Shown here piece by piece: positions 43,673 through 56,832 of a stretch of DNA of 64,000 nucleotides. Numbering within the stretch: the stretch's first letter is position 1; the number at the start of each line of letters is the position of its first letter. Origin of the DNA: Elmis aenea (lineage: Eukaryota; Arthropoda; Insecta; Coleoptera; Elmidae); contig OX393578.1 in NCBI GenBank assembly GCA_947652605.1, positions 32,741,470 through 32,805,469 on the forward strand. The letters are read 5' to 3'. Both the position numbers and the translations under genes were made by a program. The notes below the pieces were generated by a model. That model saw only the letters and a list, made by a program, of their open reading frames with translations, ran no database searches and was not told the origin of the DNA.

Positions 43673-46600
43673 ATGAAAACTTATGTTTTATCCTCATGTA
43701 TTATATTGCAGTTTATAACGGGGTAAGTCACATTTTAACTTCGAAATTATATGTATTTAATTTATTTTTGTCTTTGTGCAAAGTTAATAGAAATAACTTT
43801 TGTTATTCAGCTTGTTTTAATTAATTACTATCAAGTCGACTAACTCTAACTGGTGACGTGAGGTTTGCCAAACTCCATGAAAATTAGAAAATTGCTACGA
43901 TAAAATCGCTGGGGGTAGTTGCACGATCTCCCATTCACCTATCAGTAATTTTTTCTGAATCTCGTTAAATGTTTCCTATAATTTCAATTTCAATAAGTTC
44001 AATATCTGAAACAAAGTGTAATTTTTAAGCATTTTATGTGAACTTTATAAAAAACAATACCGCATCAAATGACTACCAATTTAGTTTTCTTTTTGTAATT
44101 GAAAGTTTCGTATACTTCAATAAGTTAATTTACAGCTCTGTTCGTTGCCAAATTAATATTTATTGTCAGTGTTCCCCCAAATTTAATTTTAAACTGGAGT
44201 TTGTCCATCCCTACCTCACACGTTACGTGTCTAGAAAACTACCTCACCAGTGTTACGGGCCAAGTTAAAAAAAAAAGCACAAATATTCAACTATATGTAG
44301 CAACTCGACTCTGTTAGCTACCTTACTTCATTAATTATTCCAGAAAATCTTAGGGTTAATTTTCATTTAGTATTTGTTTGTTTGGCTTTCGACGCGTATG
44401 TATGTACGTAGTTCGGTGTGCGTGGTGCGAGTTTAATAAATACGTAATGACCGCAAGGTCAGGTGACCGTAGTGATAAAGATTATCAGTTGAGCAGCAAA
44501 ACATTTTAGTTAGGATCTGTTCCGGTCCAAAAAGCCGTGATACAAATAAAAATAAACTGAATGGAAAGTAAATTGTGTCTGAGATACACGGTGATAATGC
44601 AATAAAGCAAAAAACGAAAAGCGATGGATATTTACCAACGACCTTCAGCGCCAACACAAGCGCATTGGTAGTGCAACAAAACCGAGCGCTTTTCCAAGAA
44701 TATCAGATAAGAACCCAAAATGAGCAGACGTTATACAATGCCTGGATCAAAAGAAAAATTCTAGAAAAAGAATTGAAAGCACCATACATTCACGAAATTC
44801 AAAGTGTCCAAAATAAAATTCTGAGAGATATTGTGGGAGCACCATTAAGAATCTTAAACATCTCCACTGTTAAGAAGAAAATCAAAAAACTACCAAGAGG
44901 TCATTAAACAAGGTTACCTACCCATAACAACAGAGAGGTACCTACACCAATTTCTGAACATGAACACAGAGAAAATGTTGCAAAGAACTAAAACCTTTGA
45001 GTTGTGTAGGAAGAACATGTGAAATCAAAACAAAATGAAGTGAGCTGTTAAGAGCACGTGAAAAAGTGTTGTGTGTATAGTGTCCACGCAAGAACTAATG
45101 GGACCTCTTAGCTAATGGTATTTAGGGAGATAAAATCAAACAAAAACCATAGATTAGTCGTTACGACTAGATTAGTTGATTGAATATATATTTTTTTTAA
45201 ATTATTTGTTATGGCTCAGTTGAATTAACTTTTAAAATTTCATGGTAAAATTAAATTTAAATTTTTATTGACGTCACATTAAGTAAAAAATATTAAACAT
45301 TTTTCACGTAAATGTCACTTTAGTTAATATTAAAATCATAGGAAATAAATTTTTTTTATTCTTAAGCTATTTGAGAATTAACAAAAATAAATGAAAAACA
45401 ACGAAAAGATAAAAATATATTTTCTTCTTTTTTTAAGGAAAACAAAACGCAATATTTTTGTGACTAAATTAAAGCTGTTGTATGTTAACAAATAATATTT
45501 TTAGAGGCGTACACACCCATTTAAACCGGCATAGATTTCCCAACAGCTTCCAATTCGGAGTGGCAACTTCATCTTATCAAGTTGAAGGAGCGTGGAATCA
45601 AAGTGGTAAAGTTCAATAATAATTAAAAAGCTAACGTAAATTTTTTTATGTATTTATTCACGTCATAAATTAAAAACTAAATCAAATAATGGTTTAGAAC
45701 TTAAATGTAAAGTAAACAAGATAAGATTATCCTTGCACTAGCATAACCTTCGTTGCGGTTTTCCACTGTAGTTTATTTTGCATTCAATTTTCTTGGATTG
45801 CCGATATTAAATACTTCATATTGGTAATTGTAAGTAAACCAATGCAGTACGTAACAACTAAAAATCTATCGAATGTCCCAGGAGACCAATAGCAGCACCT
45901 TGATTATCTCTCTTGCTTTTAAAAGTAACCACAAGAAACTTACATATTATTCAACAATACGAAAGTAATAAAAGTTAGAAATTATGGTGCAATTATAAAA
46001 ACATTTCTAAATAGTTCCAACACTATTTGTTATTTTTATCAATTAATTTTAATCAAAATCAGCTTAAAATTATCTTATTCTTCCGATCATGCCAATAATT
46101 TATTATCTACTGTTCAACATTTTTTTTTTTCAAAAATACATTACGTACTAGAAGGCCAAGAAATACAAAATGCGTGCGTAAATGGTAGTTGTAATAAATA
46201 TTTTTTAGAATTATTGTAAATTACAAATTGTGCATCAAAATCCAAAATATTTTACTGTGATGCAAACGCGTAAGTTAGTGTTTACCTATTAGCGTACTGA
46301 TGCTTCACAGATTTTTATGTTATAAAAAGTACAAAAATGTTTGCATGACCAAACAATATCATTTAATATCTAAGTTTGTCTAAAAGTCATCCTGGTGACA
46401 TCTGAAATATGTTTTTAAAACATATAAAAATTTAGATTAATTTTCACCACTAAACAAAGTAATTCTTCTGTTTACTAAAGTATAAGGTTTTTCGAGGTAA
46501 AAATAACCTTCAAAATGCGTTTTTATAAACATTATTTATTGCATCAACAATAATAAACATCTCCAAGATCAAGTAAGGTTACAACATGCTTGTTGGGATT

Positions 46601-49364
46601 ACAATCAAATAAATTAGCTCTTATTTGTCGAACAGACCAACAAAAAGAGCAAGTTAAATTGAAACCATTTAATTTCTTTTTGTCATCCTGCAGACAAATA
46701 AAAAATCGTAATTTTTAACAAAACCGTTGTATAAAACAAAGATATTACAGGTAAAACTGAAAACATATGGGACCGCTTGACTCACACCAGATCCGAAAAA
46801 ATTGCTGACGGAAGTAATGGAGACATAGCTTGTGACTCCTACAACAAAATACAAGAAGATATCGCTATGTTAAAAGAACTAGGAGTCGACTTCTATCGTT
46901 TTTCAATATCTTGGTCAAGAATTTTACCAAGCGGGTTCGCAGACAACATTAATATGGAAGGAATTCTTTATTACAATACACTAATAAATGAATTAATACT
47001 CAACGGTATTCAACCGGTGGTAACGATATACCACTGGGAAATGCCGCAAATAATTCAGGATCTAGGTGGTTGGGCGAATCCACTGATAGTCGATTATTTC
47101 GAAGATTATGCGCGTATTGTTTTCAAACATTTTGGTGACCGAGTAAAAATTTGGATAACCATCAACGAACCCCCTCAAATTTGCTTTTATTCTTACGGAA
47201 CTGGCCTATTTGCTCCTGGCCTGTTATCCCCTGGAGTGGGAGATTACGTTTGCGCACATAATGTGGTGAAAGCGCATGCCAGAGTTTATTATTTATACAA
47301 GAATAACTTCCAAAAAACTCAAAAAGGTACGGTCATATTTTAACACACATAAACATGCTTTACAACATTTAAAAATAGGACGTCATTGTTTCCAAGAGTT
47401 TTTCTTTAATACTATAATAAAGTAACTCAGTGTTTATTATTGAGTAATTTCTCAGTTGTTGCTATCATAGAAAAGGTAACCGTCTAAAAGGAAAAAGTTT
47501 GCTCAAAATTTATAAAAAATTACATATCAATTGATTTATATTTTTTTAAATTTTAAAAGTGTATTTAAAATAATATCATTTACGTTTGTATCCACATTTT
47601 TTTTTAAATTTATGAAAAAATAAAAACTATCTTCTTTTAGGGCGGGTGGGACTCACCATAAGTATATTTTGGTATGAGCCATTTACCAACTCCACAAAAG
47701 ACATAGAAGCTGCCGAAAGAATGTTGCAATTTGATGTAAGGCTCGTCTAAAATAAAGCTAAGACATATTTAATTTATGATTTCAGTTTGGAATGTACGCA
47801 CATCCAGTTTTTTCAAGTCAAGGCGATTACCCAGCAATGATTAAGAAAATTGTGGAAGATCGAAGTAGACTTGAAGGATTTCCGCGTTCACGGTTGCCAA
47901 AATTTACGGGGGAAGAAGTTAATTACATTAAAGGGACCTTCGATTTCATGGGTATAAACCATTACAGCACATACTATGCAGCCGATGAAAAACAAGAAGA
48001 CATCGGTGATCCGTCGCAAGAAAAGGATCGTCACGTTAAAATTTGGCAAGACGATAAGTGGCCTAAAGGATTTTCCGATTTCATTAAGGTATTAATTAAT
48101 GTGTCATGATACACGGCAATTATCTTAAAATTTACTTTAAAGAAATTAAAATATGATGTGCGTAGTTTCTCATTGCCAATAACCTTGGACAGTTTTAATA
48201 TTTTTTTACGTAAAAAATCTAACTGAAGCTGCTTTAATAAGATTTTTTTTCCCTTTATTACTACTTTTTTACTACTGGATGCACAGCAACATATACTTAC
48301 TATTATTTGCAAACTTAGAAACGCGAAACTTACTTAAAAATATAAACAATAAGTAAACACATATTCTGACGTCATGGGAGAACTTACCATCATAAAAGCT
48401 CGTCATCGCTGTTTCTACTCTTCTTAAACCAAGCAAATTACTAATACATACACATTTAAATATCCTTTACTTTTTTCATTTTCTTCTAAATGGTAAACGA
48501 GTGTGCAATTGTAGAAATAATTTTCTAATGTTTTAAGTTTTTATGTCTACAGTTTAAAATTTAAATCAATACATTTTGAATTAAAGGTCGTTCCTTGGGG
48601 ATTAAGAAAAGCTCTAAAGTGGATTAAGGATTCCTATAATAACCCTGAAATATTCATCACCGAAAATGGTTATTCCGATGGTGGTGATTTTAATGACGCA
48701 GGAAGAATAAATTACCACAAGGTAAGATCGACTGCCGTTAAATTAAGTGTAGCACGCATGAAACAAATAAACGTCAAAATAGTTATGAAGTTAGCGTGTA
48801 TTTTGGAAATAACAAAATTGAATCAAAAATAAATTAAAGGCGAGTTACAAGTGTAAATAATAATTTCTAATATTTTAGTTATATTTAAGTGCCATACTTG
48901 ATGCAATTCACGAAGATGGTGTGCAAGTAAAAGCTTATACGGCTTGGTCATTGATGGACAGTTTTGAGTGGGCTGATGGATACAGGTACGTTAAACTAGC
49001 CATTCAGACTTTACTTAAATTATTTCCGTGTAGCCTTCGCCAACTAGTCTGCAAACAGATATTTTAAAGAAATAGTTCATTACTCTATAATATTACAGTT
49101 ATTTTTAATATAACTGTAATAAAATACTTTCCAATGTTAAATAAATAGTCCAAAACAATCAACTTTAACATTGGAGGTTTTTTTGTGTGATTGCTAAAAT
49201 TTCGTTACAAAAAGATTTTATAAATCATGTTGTAATAAAGTCTTTTTTGCAGACCTAAATTTGGACTTTATCAAGTAAATTTTACTGACCCTCAGAGACC
49301 TAGAACGGCCAAAGCTTCTGCAGGATTTTACAAAGAGGTCATGAAAAAACGTGCTCTGGTTTAA
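43673..49364 (+). CDS. GH1 beta-glucosidase, gene G (complete, 492 aa)
   Basis: Secreted GH1 enzyme. Exons are 43673-43722, 45505-45605, 46751-47326, 47641-47735, 47786-48088, 48587-48721, 48879-48985 and 49253-49364; 1479 bp in frame. Signal peptide [17 protein letters not shown]. Acid/base about Glu190 in TINEP, nucleophile about Glu401 in FITENGY. Differences from its neighbours are [15 protein letters not shown] (the others mostly have YHWDLPQ) and [10 protein letters not shown], with Ser for Asn next to the sugar-binding Glu. These sit near the active-site loops, so its specificity may differ; that is inference. Its duplicate survives only as the first exon at 26452. Introns 1 and 2 are long (1.8 and 1.1 kb). 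Confidence 0.93.
44575..44907 (+). other. Unclassified ORF in intron 1 of gene G, possible retroelement debris
   Basis: A 110-codon open frame, Lys/Gln-rich. The later part, [17 protein letters not shown], resembles the tail of non-LTR retrotransposon ORF2 proteins, where Q.KILR.I..AP is common. The first part ([15 protein letters not shown]) I do not recognise. A broken copy exists in the G1 block at 27240-28050, so the segment predates the block duplication. Unlikely to be a host gene. Confidence 0.3.
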
Positions 49365-49429
49365 ACGACTGATAACTAGTTTGATATATAATATACAAAG
49401 CGGTATCAAAAGTTCCAGGAATTGTTCTA

Positions 49430-50000
49430 CAATTCCTTAAAGCACACAAAATTTCTATTCTGCACTGTCACCCTCGAAGAATTCTCCTTGAGAGCTGATT
49501 TGCTTATCCCAGTGACTGCTCCAAAGTCATTTTTGTAAAACGCCGCAACAACCTCCAACGGTTTTTGTTGAATGACGTCGACGTCGTATAATATTTTCCC
49601 ATTTAGCAACTACCTTATTTTAGGAAACAGAAATAAAATATCGCATGGGACGAAATCGCTATTGTAGGAAGTGTGCGGAATGACAACGAATACATTTTTG
49701 TATAAGAATTTGCGAACGAGGAGCGCTAAATGAGTGGGGGAGTGAGTGCATTGTCTTGACAGATGAAGCATTCCCCACTATACCATTTTGCCGGCCGTTG
49801 GCGCCCATCATTTCCTAACTGTGCAGGCATCTCCTTAATTGTAACTTGTAACACGTCAGTCGTTTCGAACCATTTCTCCTACACGATTTATATTTTTGTC
49901 AGAATTGCTTGTCGAAGAACAAACGGAACGCTTGTATCTTCATCAAAAGTCCCTACTTTCTTAAAACAAAAAACCACTTAAACGTTCTTGATTGACTCAT
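49430..50000 (-). pseudogene. Degenerate mariner transposase (3' part)
   Basis: Read on the minus strand across several frames, the segment gives ICQDNA followed by a NSDFVPCDILFLFPK block and finally a QGEFFEGDSAE-like terminus near 49445-49500. This follows the order of mariner transposases (QDNA.PH, then PYSPDLAPCDFFLFPKLK, then GEYFEGD). Frameshifts and stops separate the blocks. It lies just after gene G and is dead. Motif-based identification only. Confidence 0.55.
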
Positions 50001-50193
50001 TGTTTCTACCCCGAAAGCTTTTTTCTTTATGCCGCAGACCGCTGAAACAGTTTTTCCCAACTTGAAACAGAATTTGAGAGACGTTTGACATAATCACAAA
50101 CTTTCAACAGGTCAAGAAATCGCACACGTTCAGTACACCTAGGCAAAATAACTGCTAACACCACTAAATAGAGATGGTAGATAGGCTTTAGAT

Positions 50194-50523
50194 TAGAGTC
50201 CTGCAGTCGGGTCGGAACCCAAAAGTTACGCACAAAGCGGGTGGGTCGCGGATCTTCATAGATTAAATTTTGAGGGTAGCGGGTCGGTTACGGTTGTATT
50301 GACAGAGGGTACAGATCAGATGAAGTGAAATTTTGATGGGTATTATTATTTTTTGCACATTGTTTTACTACTGTGGATGTACATGAATAAGAAATGTGAA
50401 GATCGTGGGTTGGGTACGGCTCAAATAAAGTAGATCGTGAGGGTCGCGGGTTGAGTGCGGGTTGAACATTAGCTGTTGCGCGTGGAGTGCGGGTTCAATA
50501 AATTAGATCAGCGCAGGACTCTA
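50194..50523. mobile_element. hAT-type MITE with 8-bp target duplication
   Basis: Ends TAGAGTCCTGC and GCAGGACTCTA are perfect inverted repeats, flanked by CTTTAGAT at 50186-50193 and 50524-50531. The 330-bp interior is made of repeated GCGGGT/GGGTCGCGG motifs. Non-coding. Confidence 0.88.
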
Positions 50524-50531
50524 CTTTAGAT

Positions 50532-51360
50532 GACTCAAGACATCACCCCCAACAATACTAACACAACAATAACTATCGCACGCTCACTTCCGGCTATTCC
50601 TAGATCTTTTTGATACCCCGTCGTAAGTACTCCAATTAAGGATTTTAGTTTAACAATTCATATTAAAATTAGTGATCTTTCTTTGTTTCCGTACTAATTT
50701 ACCAAAATATTTAAAAAAAAAAGTATTTAAATATTTTTTTCGAGGTTGCTACACTATATTTCTACACATTATAAAGTTTTTGTAATTATTAGTATCTTCA
50801 AAACAAATTCTTCAGACAATAAGACAGTATTATCTGACCATTAGTAATTTGATCTAAATAAAGAGAGCAATATTGGCGCATTGCCCGGGTTAAGATTTAT
50901 TTGATTATTATGGATTGAAATAAGGTTAGTGCTTTTTTTAGCAGAAAGAGATAACTTAACGACCACAATCTTTTTACAAACGAGAGTTTATCAATGTTCT
51001 ACAGCAGGGATGCCCAGTTGATCACGATCTGCCCGTCAAACGCGGCGTGATTTTAATTAGATCTTTACTTTTGCTTCCATCCAATGTACTTTATATTATG
51101 AATTGTAATTAATTTTGTTTTCACTGATATGTCCAATAAACGTTAAATTATTAGATTCTTATTTTCCCAATTTATGTAGATGGCGATGACGCTATTAAAA
51201 AAAAAAACAGTTCGAAAATACAAAATGGTTGGACAGCCCTTTTGCATGGTATAGAGAACGTCTTGAATAGAACCTATATAACACGTTAAAGTTTTGTAAT
51301 ATATGCATTATCGCAACAGATAATAAAAATATTTAATGCAGAATACACCAAAACAAAGTT
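50532..51360. other. Intergenic spacer G-H
   Basis: AT-rich. A possible small hAT fragment runs from CAGGGATGCCCAG (about 51007) to GGACAGCCCTTTTGC (about 51246), but no target duplication is visible. Otherwise nothing recognised. Confidence 0.35.
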
Positions 51361-52696
51361 ATGGACTTTAATTTATATTTTAATTGGGTAAGTGACTTTT
51401 TATAATTATTTCTGTTTATTAACTCTTTATATTGACAACTTTTAGAACAATTTAGAGGATCTACAAGCTATAACTACATATAATAATACAGTTATTCAAA
51501 AATTCTATTTGTACTAATACGATCAATTTATAATTTTTAAAAATTAGAGTTTTATATGAATAAGTATCTATTATTAATTAATTCATTTACCATACGATAT
51601 TTTTATTTAATTACTGTGAATAAATACTCAAGTATTTCGGACACATTTTTCGTTTAAAAAATAAAAACTTATTCAAGATTAATTTACCATAATTCTATTT
51701 ATACTAATGATTTACTAGATGCATTTCTGGTGATAACTAATAAGCTTTTGTTTTTCGTAGAAACGCATTTTGCGAGCTAAATACAAAATCGTTTCCGAAA
51801 GATTTTTTATTTGGTGTAGCAATTTCAGCCTACCAAGTGGAAGGAGCTTGGAATGAAAAAGGTATGATAATATAGAACTGACATTTTACACCTTAACATC
51901 CGAATAAATGATAGATTTTTGCCTTCTTTAGATCACGCTTCAGTCAGTTTTTTGATACCAAAAGCTATATTTTACTATTAAAAAGACGTAGGTACTAAAT
52001 TTCTCACTTCACTAATAAAACAAAATTTTAATCTCTGCTGTGTTAAATTTTGTTGTTACAAATATTGAAAAAAGAACATGTTAATTTTGTTTAGGAAAGG
52101 GTGAACACATATGGGACCGAATGACCCATAACCAACGACATAAAATTGTGGATGGTAGTAATGGAGACATAGCTTGTGACTCCTATCACAAAATAAAAGA
52201 AGATGTCGCTATAATTAAAGAACTAGGAGTCGATTTTTATCGTTTTTCTTTATCCTGGTCCAGAATATTGCCAACTGAATTTGAAAATAAAATTAACCCT
52301 GACGGTATTCGGTATTACAACGAGCTGATAAATGAACTAATAGCCAACAAAATACAACCAATGGTGACACTATACCACTGGGACTTGCCACAGCCAATTT
52401 AAGATCTAGGCGGCTGGGCAAATCCTTACGTAGTTGATTATTTTGAAGAATATGTCCGTGTCGCTTACAAAAATTTTGGCGATAGAGTAAAGCTTTGGAT
52501 AACTATTAATGAACCTACACAAGTTTGTTTATTTTCTTTTGGAATAGGATTACTTGCACCAGCGATCTTGTCACCAGGGATAGGAGAATATCTTTGCGGA
52601 CATAATATAATAATGGCACACGCAAAAGCTTACCATTTATATAACGATACATTTAAAGAAATACAAAAAGATAAAATAATATTAAGCAGATCTATA

Positions 52697-53628
52697 CGGG
52701 GTGATTCAGTTTGACTGTGGCACCCCTATAACATTTTAATTATTGAAAATAACCCCAACAAACCTGATATTTTTGGAAACGGCGACAAATTCTCTATTAA
52801 GTGATGTGCATTTGTTATATCTACGATGACGTATAGTAAAATGCGCGATAGGCAACTTTTTTTTTTAAATAATTACATAGTATACATGTTTTTGTTGATT
52901 CGGATAGAGAGTTTAATTCTGAATCCAACCATGCAAAAAAAGTATGCATATATAGAAAAAAAATTGGGAAAAATCAGTTAAAATTTATTCAAATCATAGC
53001 AAACAGTCTATTTCACATAACAAAAAACGATCAAATCTTGAAAATTATATTATGACTATCAATGGAAATGTATTAAAAATTAATTTTTAATAAAAACAAA
53101 AACAAATAATAAACGCTGACATAAAAAATTAGACTTTAATATATTCAAAGTGACCGCCCCCGCTTCCAAACACAGTTGGTCCTCTATTTATAACTACTTT
53201 AATACACGTTTATTATTTGTTTTTATTTTTATTAAAAATTAATTTTTAATACATTTCCATTGATAGTTATAGTATAAATTTTAAGATTACATTTTTTTGT
53301 TATGTTAAATAGACTGTTTGCTATAATTTGAATAAACTTTAAAGTGATTTTTCTCGAAAAAATTCTTATGTATGCATACTTTTTTAATACATAGTCGGAT
53401 TCAGAATTAAACTCTCTATCCGAATCAACAACAAAATATATACTATGGAATTTAAAAAAAAAACATTTGCCTATCGCGGATTTGACATAGGTACATCATC
53501 GTAGAGATGACAAATGCACATCACTTAATAGAGAATTTGTCGCAGTTTTTAAAAATATAAGGTTGGTTGGGGTTATTTTCAATAATTAAAAAGTTATAGG
53601 AGTGCGACAGTCAAATTAAATCATCCGG
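52697..53628. mobile_element. Foldback element in intron 3 of pseudogene H
   Basis: CGGGGTGATTCAGTTTGACTG at the left mirrors the right end, TTGACTGTCG... on the opposite strand (53600-53628), with TA on both sides. Arms of about 400 bp mirror each other, for example GACAAATTCTCTATTAAGTG at 52784 against 53520. Related in form to the CAGGGTG palindromes. Non-coding. Confidence 0.7.
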
Positions 53629-53639
53629 TATATTCGTCA

Positions 53640-54330
53640 AGAAAATACATGTAAAATTTGTCATAATAAAGTGACAAGTACACAAAAAAAGCAAACAATA
53701 TAATACTGTATTTTCTCGTTTATTAAAATTTGTAAATGTGGTATTAAAATGAAGGAGCAGGTAGTATGGACCATTTTGAGTTGAAATGTTCATATAAACA
53801 TGTGTCCAGTTCTCAATGGTTAGGAAGATACAGATGTTTGAATGTTCCCATCCTCGTCGCCAATTGTGCTACCCTGGTACAACGATTAAAACACTTAACG
53901 TATTTGCACAAAATATATTATCTTATATTATTTACAGTTCACACCCGGCTTTGCCGGCCTACACCAAATAACTAACTAACTTAATTACACATGTCCAGAT
54001 TCATTGATCTTATATAAGTAGATACATTGTATAAATTAATGCATTGTATAAGTACATTGTATGATTAATTCACGGGTTTCCACACTCCTAAAACACCCTG
54101 TATCGCATTTAAACTACAATGTAAAGTATTATGTGTGGAATAAGGATAACAGAACAGGTATTACGTATAACTACCGCGTTATACAATAAATGAAAAATAG
54201 CCTAAATAAGGCATCTAGGAAAAAAGGTCCAATGTGAGTCGAGCTTAAGATCATCTCAATATTTTATGACAAAACCTATATTTCATATTGTACAATTTAA
54301 AAAAATTATCAGTTAATAAAAATCGATTAT
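53640..54330. other. Rest of intron 3 of pseudogene H
   Basis: AT-rich sequence with a short frame at 53766-53975 that is unrecognised. CACCCGGCTTTGCCGGCCTACACC near 53942 resembles a Helitron-like 3' hairpin, but no CTAG end is clear. Confidence 0.3.
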
Positions 54331-55537
54331 TGTAGGTCGGGTTGGGTTTACCGTGAACACTTTTTGGTACAAACCGTACACAAACTCTACGGAAGATATA
54401 GAAGCTGCAGAAAGAATGATACAGTTAATGTAAATATTTAAAAGACAGCTTTAAAAAAAGGTAAACTTTTAAAAACTTTTGTAGTTAGGATGGTTCACCA
54501 ATGCCGTATATCATAGAGATGGTGATTACCCTAACGTGATGAAAAAGTTTGTTATTGATCGGAGTGAACGTGAGGGGTTCACTAAAAGTCGCTTGCCGCG
54601 TTTTTCTGCGGAAGAAATTAAATACATAAAAGGCACAAGTGACTTTTTTGGTCTGAACCATAACAGTTCAAGTTATGCAGCGGACAAAGTGGATGAACCA
54701 TTGGGTGATCTTTTCTTGTTAAAAGATGTCCGCGTCAAAGCTTGGCAAGATGAAAATTGGCCATCTGGAGCTTCGTTTTTCTTAAAGGTATACCTATATA
54801 TTTTTACAACAAAACAAGGATTTATACACAACGTCTATAAAAGACTTAAGTTATTCAATCACTTTTGGAGTTAATTCCAAATTCATATAAGGTTAAATTT
54901 AAAAGATAACGGCTATAGCGGCATAAGTTAACTTTATTTTCGCTTTTCCATAATACGATAAAATGTAGCAGTCTGCAACTTGTTTTAAAGAATAAAATCG
55001 ATATTTTAAACAAAAATACGCAACTTCATAGTAAAAAGAAAACTTTTTTACTTAAGGGAGTTCCTTGGGGATTTCGCAACATTCTAAAATGGGTTAAAGG
55101 ATACGTACGATGATCCAGAAAGTTTTGTGCTTGAGAATGGTTATTCCGACAGTAAAGGACTCATGGACGACCAACCAAGAATAAATTACTATCAAGTTAG
55201 TAAATGCATAGTGTTGCCAATTGGCAACATATATAACTATATTACGTACTAAATGTGAAAATTAAGTACGATATAAAGAAAATCGGTAATTCAACAGAGC
55301 AAAAGTTATTGCTAAAAATTATAGGTTTCAAATCCTCTAAATAGCCGACAAAACTTACATTTTGGTTAGTTATGTGTAGCACTTTGTTCTCTTGGAGAGC
55401 AAATCCGCTATATTGATGAAATCTGTTGGTTACACCACTATATATAGGTTTTAAAAGTTTTTTAAAATTTTTAGTTATATCTGAGTGCTCTGCTTGATGC
55501 AATCTACTACGATGGAGTTAAAATAAGAGCTTACACT

Positions 55538-56249
55538 CAGTGGCGTAGCTAGGGTTTGTGCCGCCAGGGGCAGTCCCTGAATTTGCCGCCCCTATATAAG
55601 GGTATAAGGGTCGCTAACTTTTGATTTTTCCAAAATTAAGCAGAGATCGATACAAATATGTGTGGGGGTAAATAAAATGCGCCGCAGGCGAATTTTTTTA
55701 AATTTTATACGTTCAAACGCGTTTTAATGCAAAGCTAGATAATGTAGAATACTTAAACCATCTTCCAAAATTTTACAGTTTTACAATAGAACCTTTTCTG
55801 ATTTTTATTTTCCTTAATCAGATCGTCCCCACTCTCACGAAATTATTTTTAATAAGGGTGAAAAATTCCTGTTACAAGAGAGTTTAAAACTGCATGGAAT
55901 TTAATGCCTAAAATAAATGAATTGTTTCATAATTTTATTAAATGGTTGGTACCGTATCATAAATTTTATTAGGAACTTGGAATTTCTGTCGTTACAAGGG
56001 GGCGGGTTTTCAGTGAAGCAAGATCAAGTTGCCCGTTTTATCCTCAAACTTCGATAAGAATTCCTTTTTTAAATTAATTTTTATGAATTTAAAAGCGCCA
56101 AAGCCTGTACTGATTATTATATCTACTGATCCCTCATTACCCCCGAGATTTTCATTTTTACCCCATTTGGGTAGACTAAAAGTGCCGCCCCAAAAAAATG
56201 TGCCGCCCGGGGCGGACCGCCCCCCGCCCCTCCCCTTGCTACGCTACTG
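55538..56249. mobile_element. hAT-like element inserted in exon 7 of pseudogene H
   Basis: Starts CAGTGGCGTAGCTAGG and ends TTGCTACGCTACTG, an inverted repeat found in many hAT elements. It splits the [13 protein letters not shown] codons of exon 7; TACACT before it and CACACT after it are probably a decayed target duplication. The right side is GC-rich (GCCCGGGGCGGACCGCCCCC). At 712 bp it has no recognisable transposase. Confidence 0.85.
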
Positions 56250-56832
56250 CACACTGCATGGACGCTTATGGACAACTTCGAATGGATGGACGGATACAAG
56301 TAAGAAAAAAGCTCACCTTTACTTTGACAAAATAACCATATCTGTTTAAATTGTGTGAAGTGCCTTTTCCTCAAAATTTACTGACCTGCAAAAAAAAGAT
56401 ACTCTATCAGTTAAAGTTTTGGCCTATTAATATTGCACAAAAAGTAACTTAACCTAAAAACGTATCCCCTTAAATACATAAGTTTGTCAAAAATTAAGTT
56501 ATTATTGTACTGAGTAACAATCTAATTATACTTGAAAAACAGCAATGGTGCTCTATGGCCATCAGCGCAGAAAGAAATGCCAATTTTTGTTATATTTACG
56601 TAGAAATACAATTAACGGCATGTTAACCCACATATATTAAAATTTCAAAAATTCAAGAGTTATTAAATACTTATGATTTCAATGAGCTGTATTTACTTTA
56701 ACAATTTTTTTCTCTAGAGTAAAATTTGGACTCTATGATGTAAACTTCAGCGATCCGACAAGACCACGTACTGCAAAAGCATCCGCTGTGTATTACAAAG
56801 AAGTTATTTCAAAAAGAAGACTGATATTGTAG

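Larger units (their letters stand above)
51361..56832 (+). pseudogene. GH1 pseudogene H
   Basis: All eight exons are recognisable: 51361-51387, 51761-51861, 52095-52670, 54336-54429, 54485-54787, 55057-55195, 55475-55537 plus 56256-56299, and 56718-56832. Six lesions are visible. Exon 1 is out of phase with its donor (consistent with one extra base after ATG). Exon 3 has CAA to TAA at 52399 in the QDLGGW motif. The exon 3 donor is AT instead of GT at 52671. Exon 4 is 94 bp, one base short. Exon 6 has one extra base near 55099. Exon 7 is split by a 712-bp element. NHY in exon 5 is NHN, and the nucleophile motif is VLENG. The catalytic NEP is still present. Clearly non-functional; substantial homology implies fairly recent death. 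Confidence 0.93.

Noticed and set aside
56029..56374. ORFs on both strands in exon 7 of H
   Set aside because: Part of the inserted hAT-like element, GC-rich end; not conserved coding sequence.
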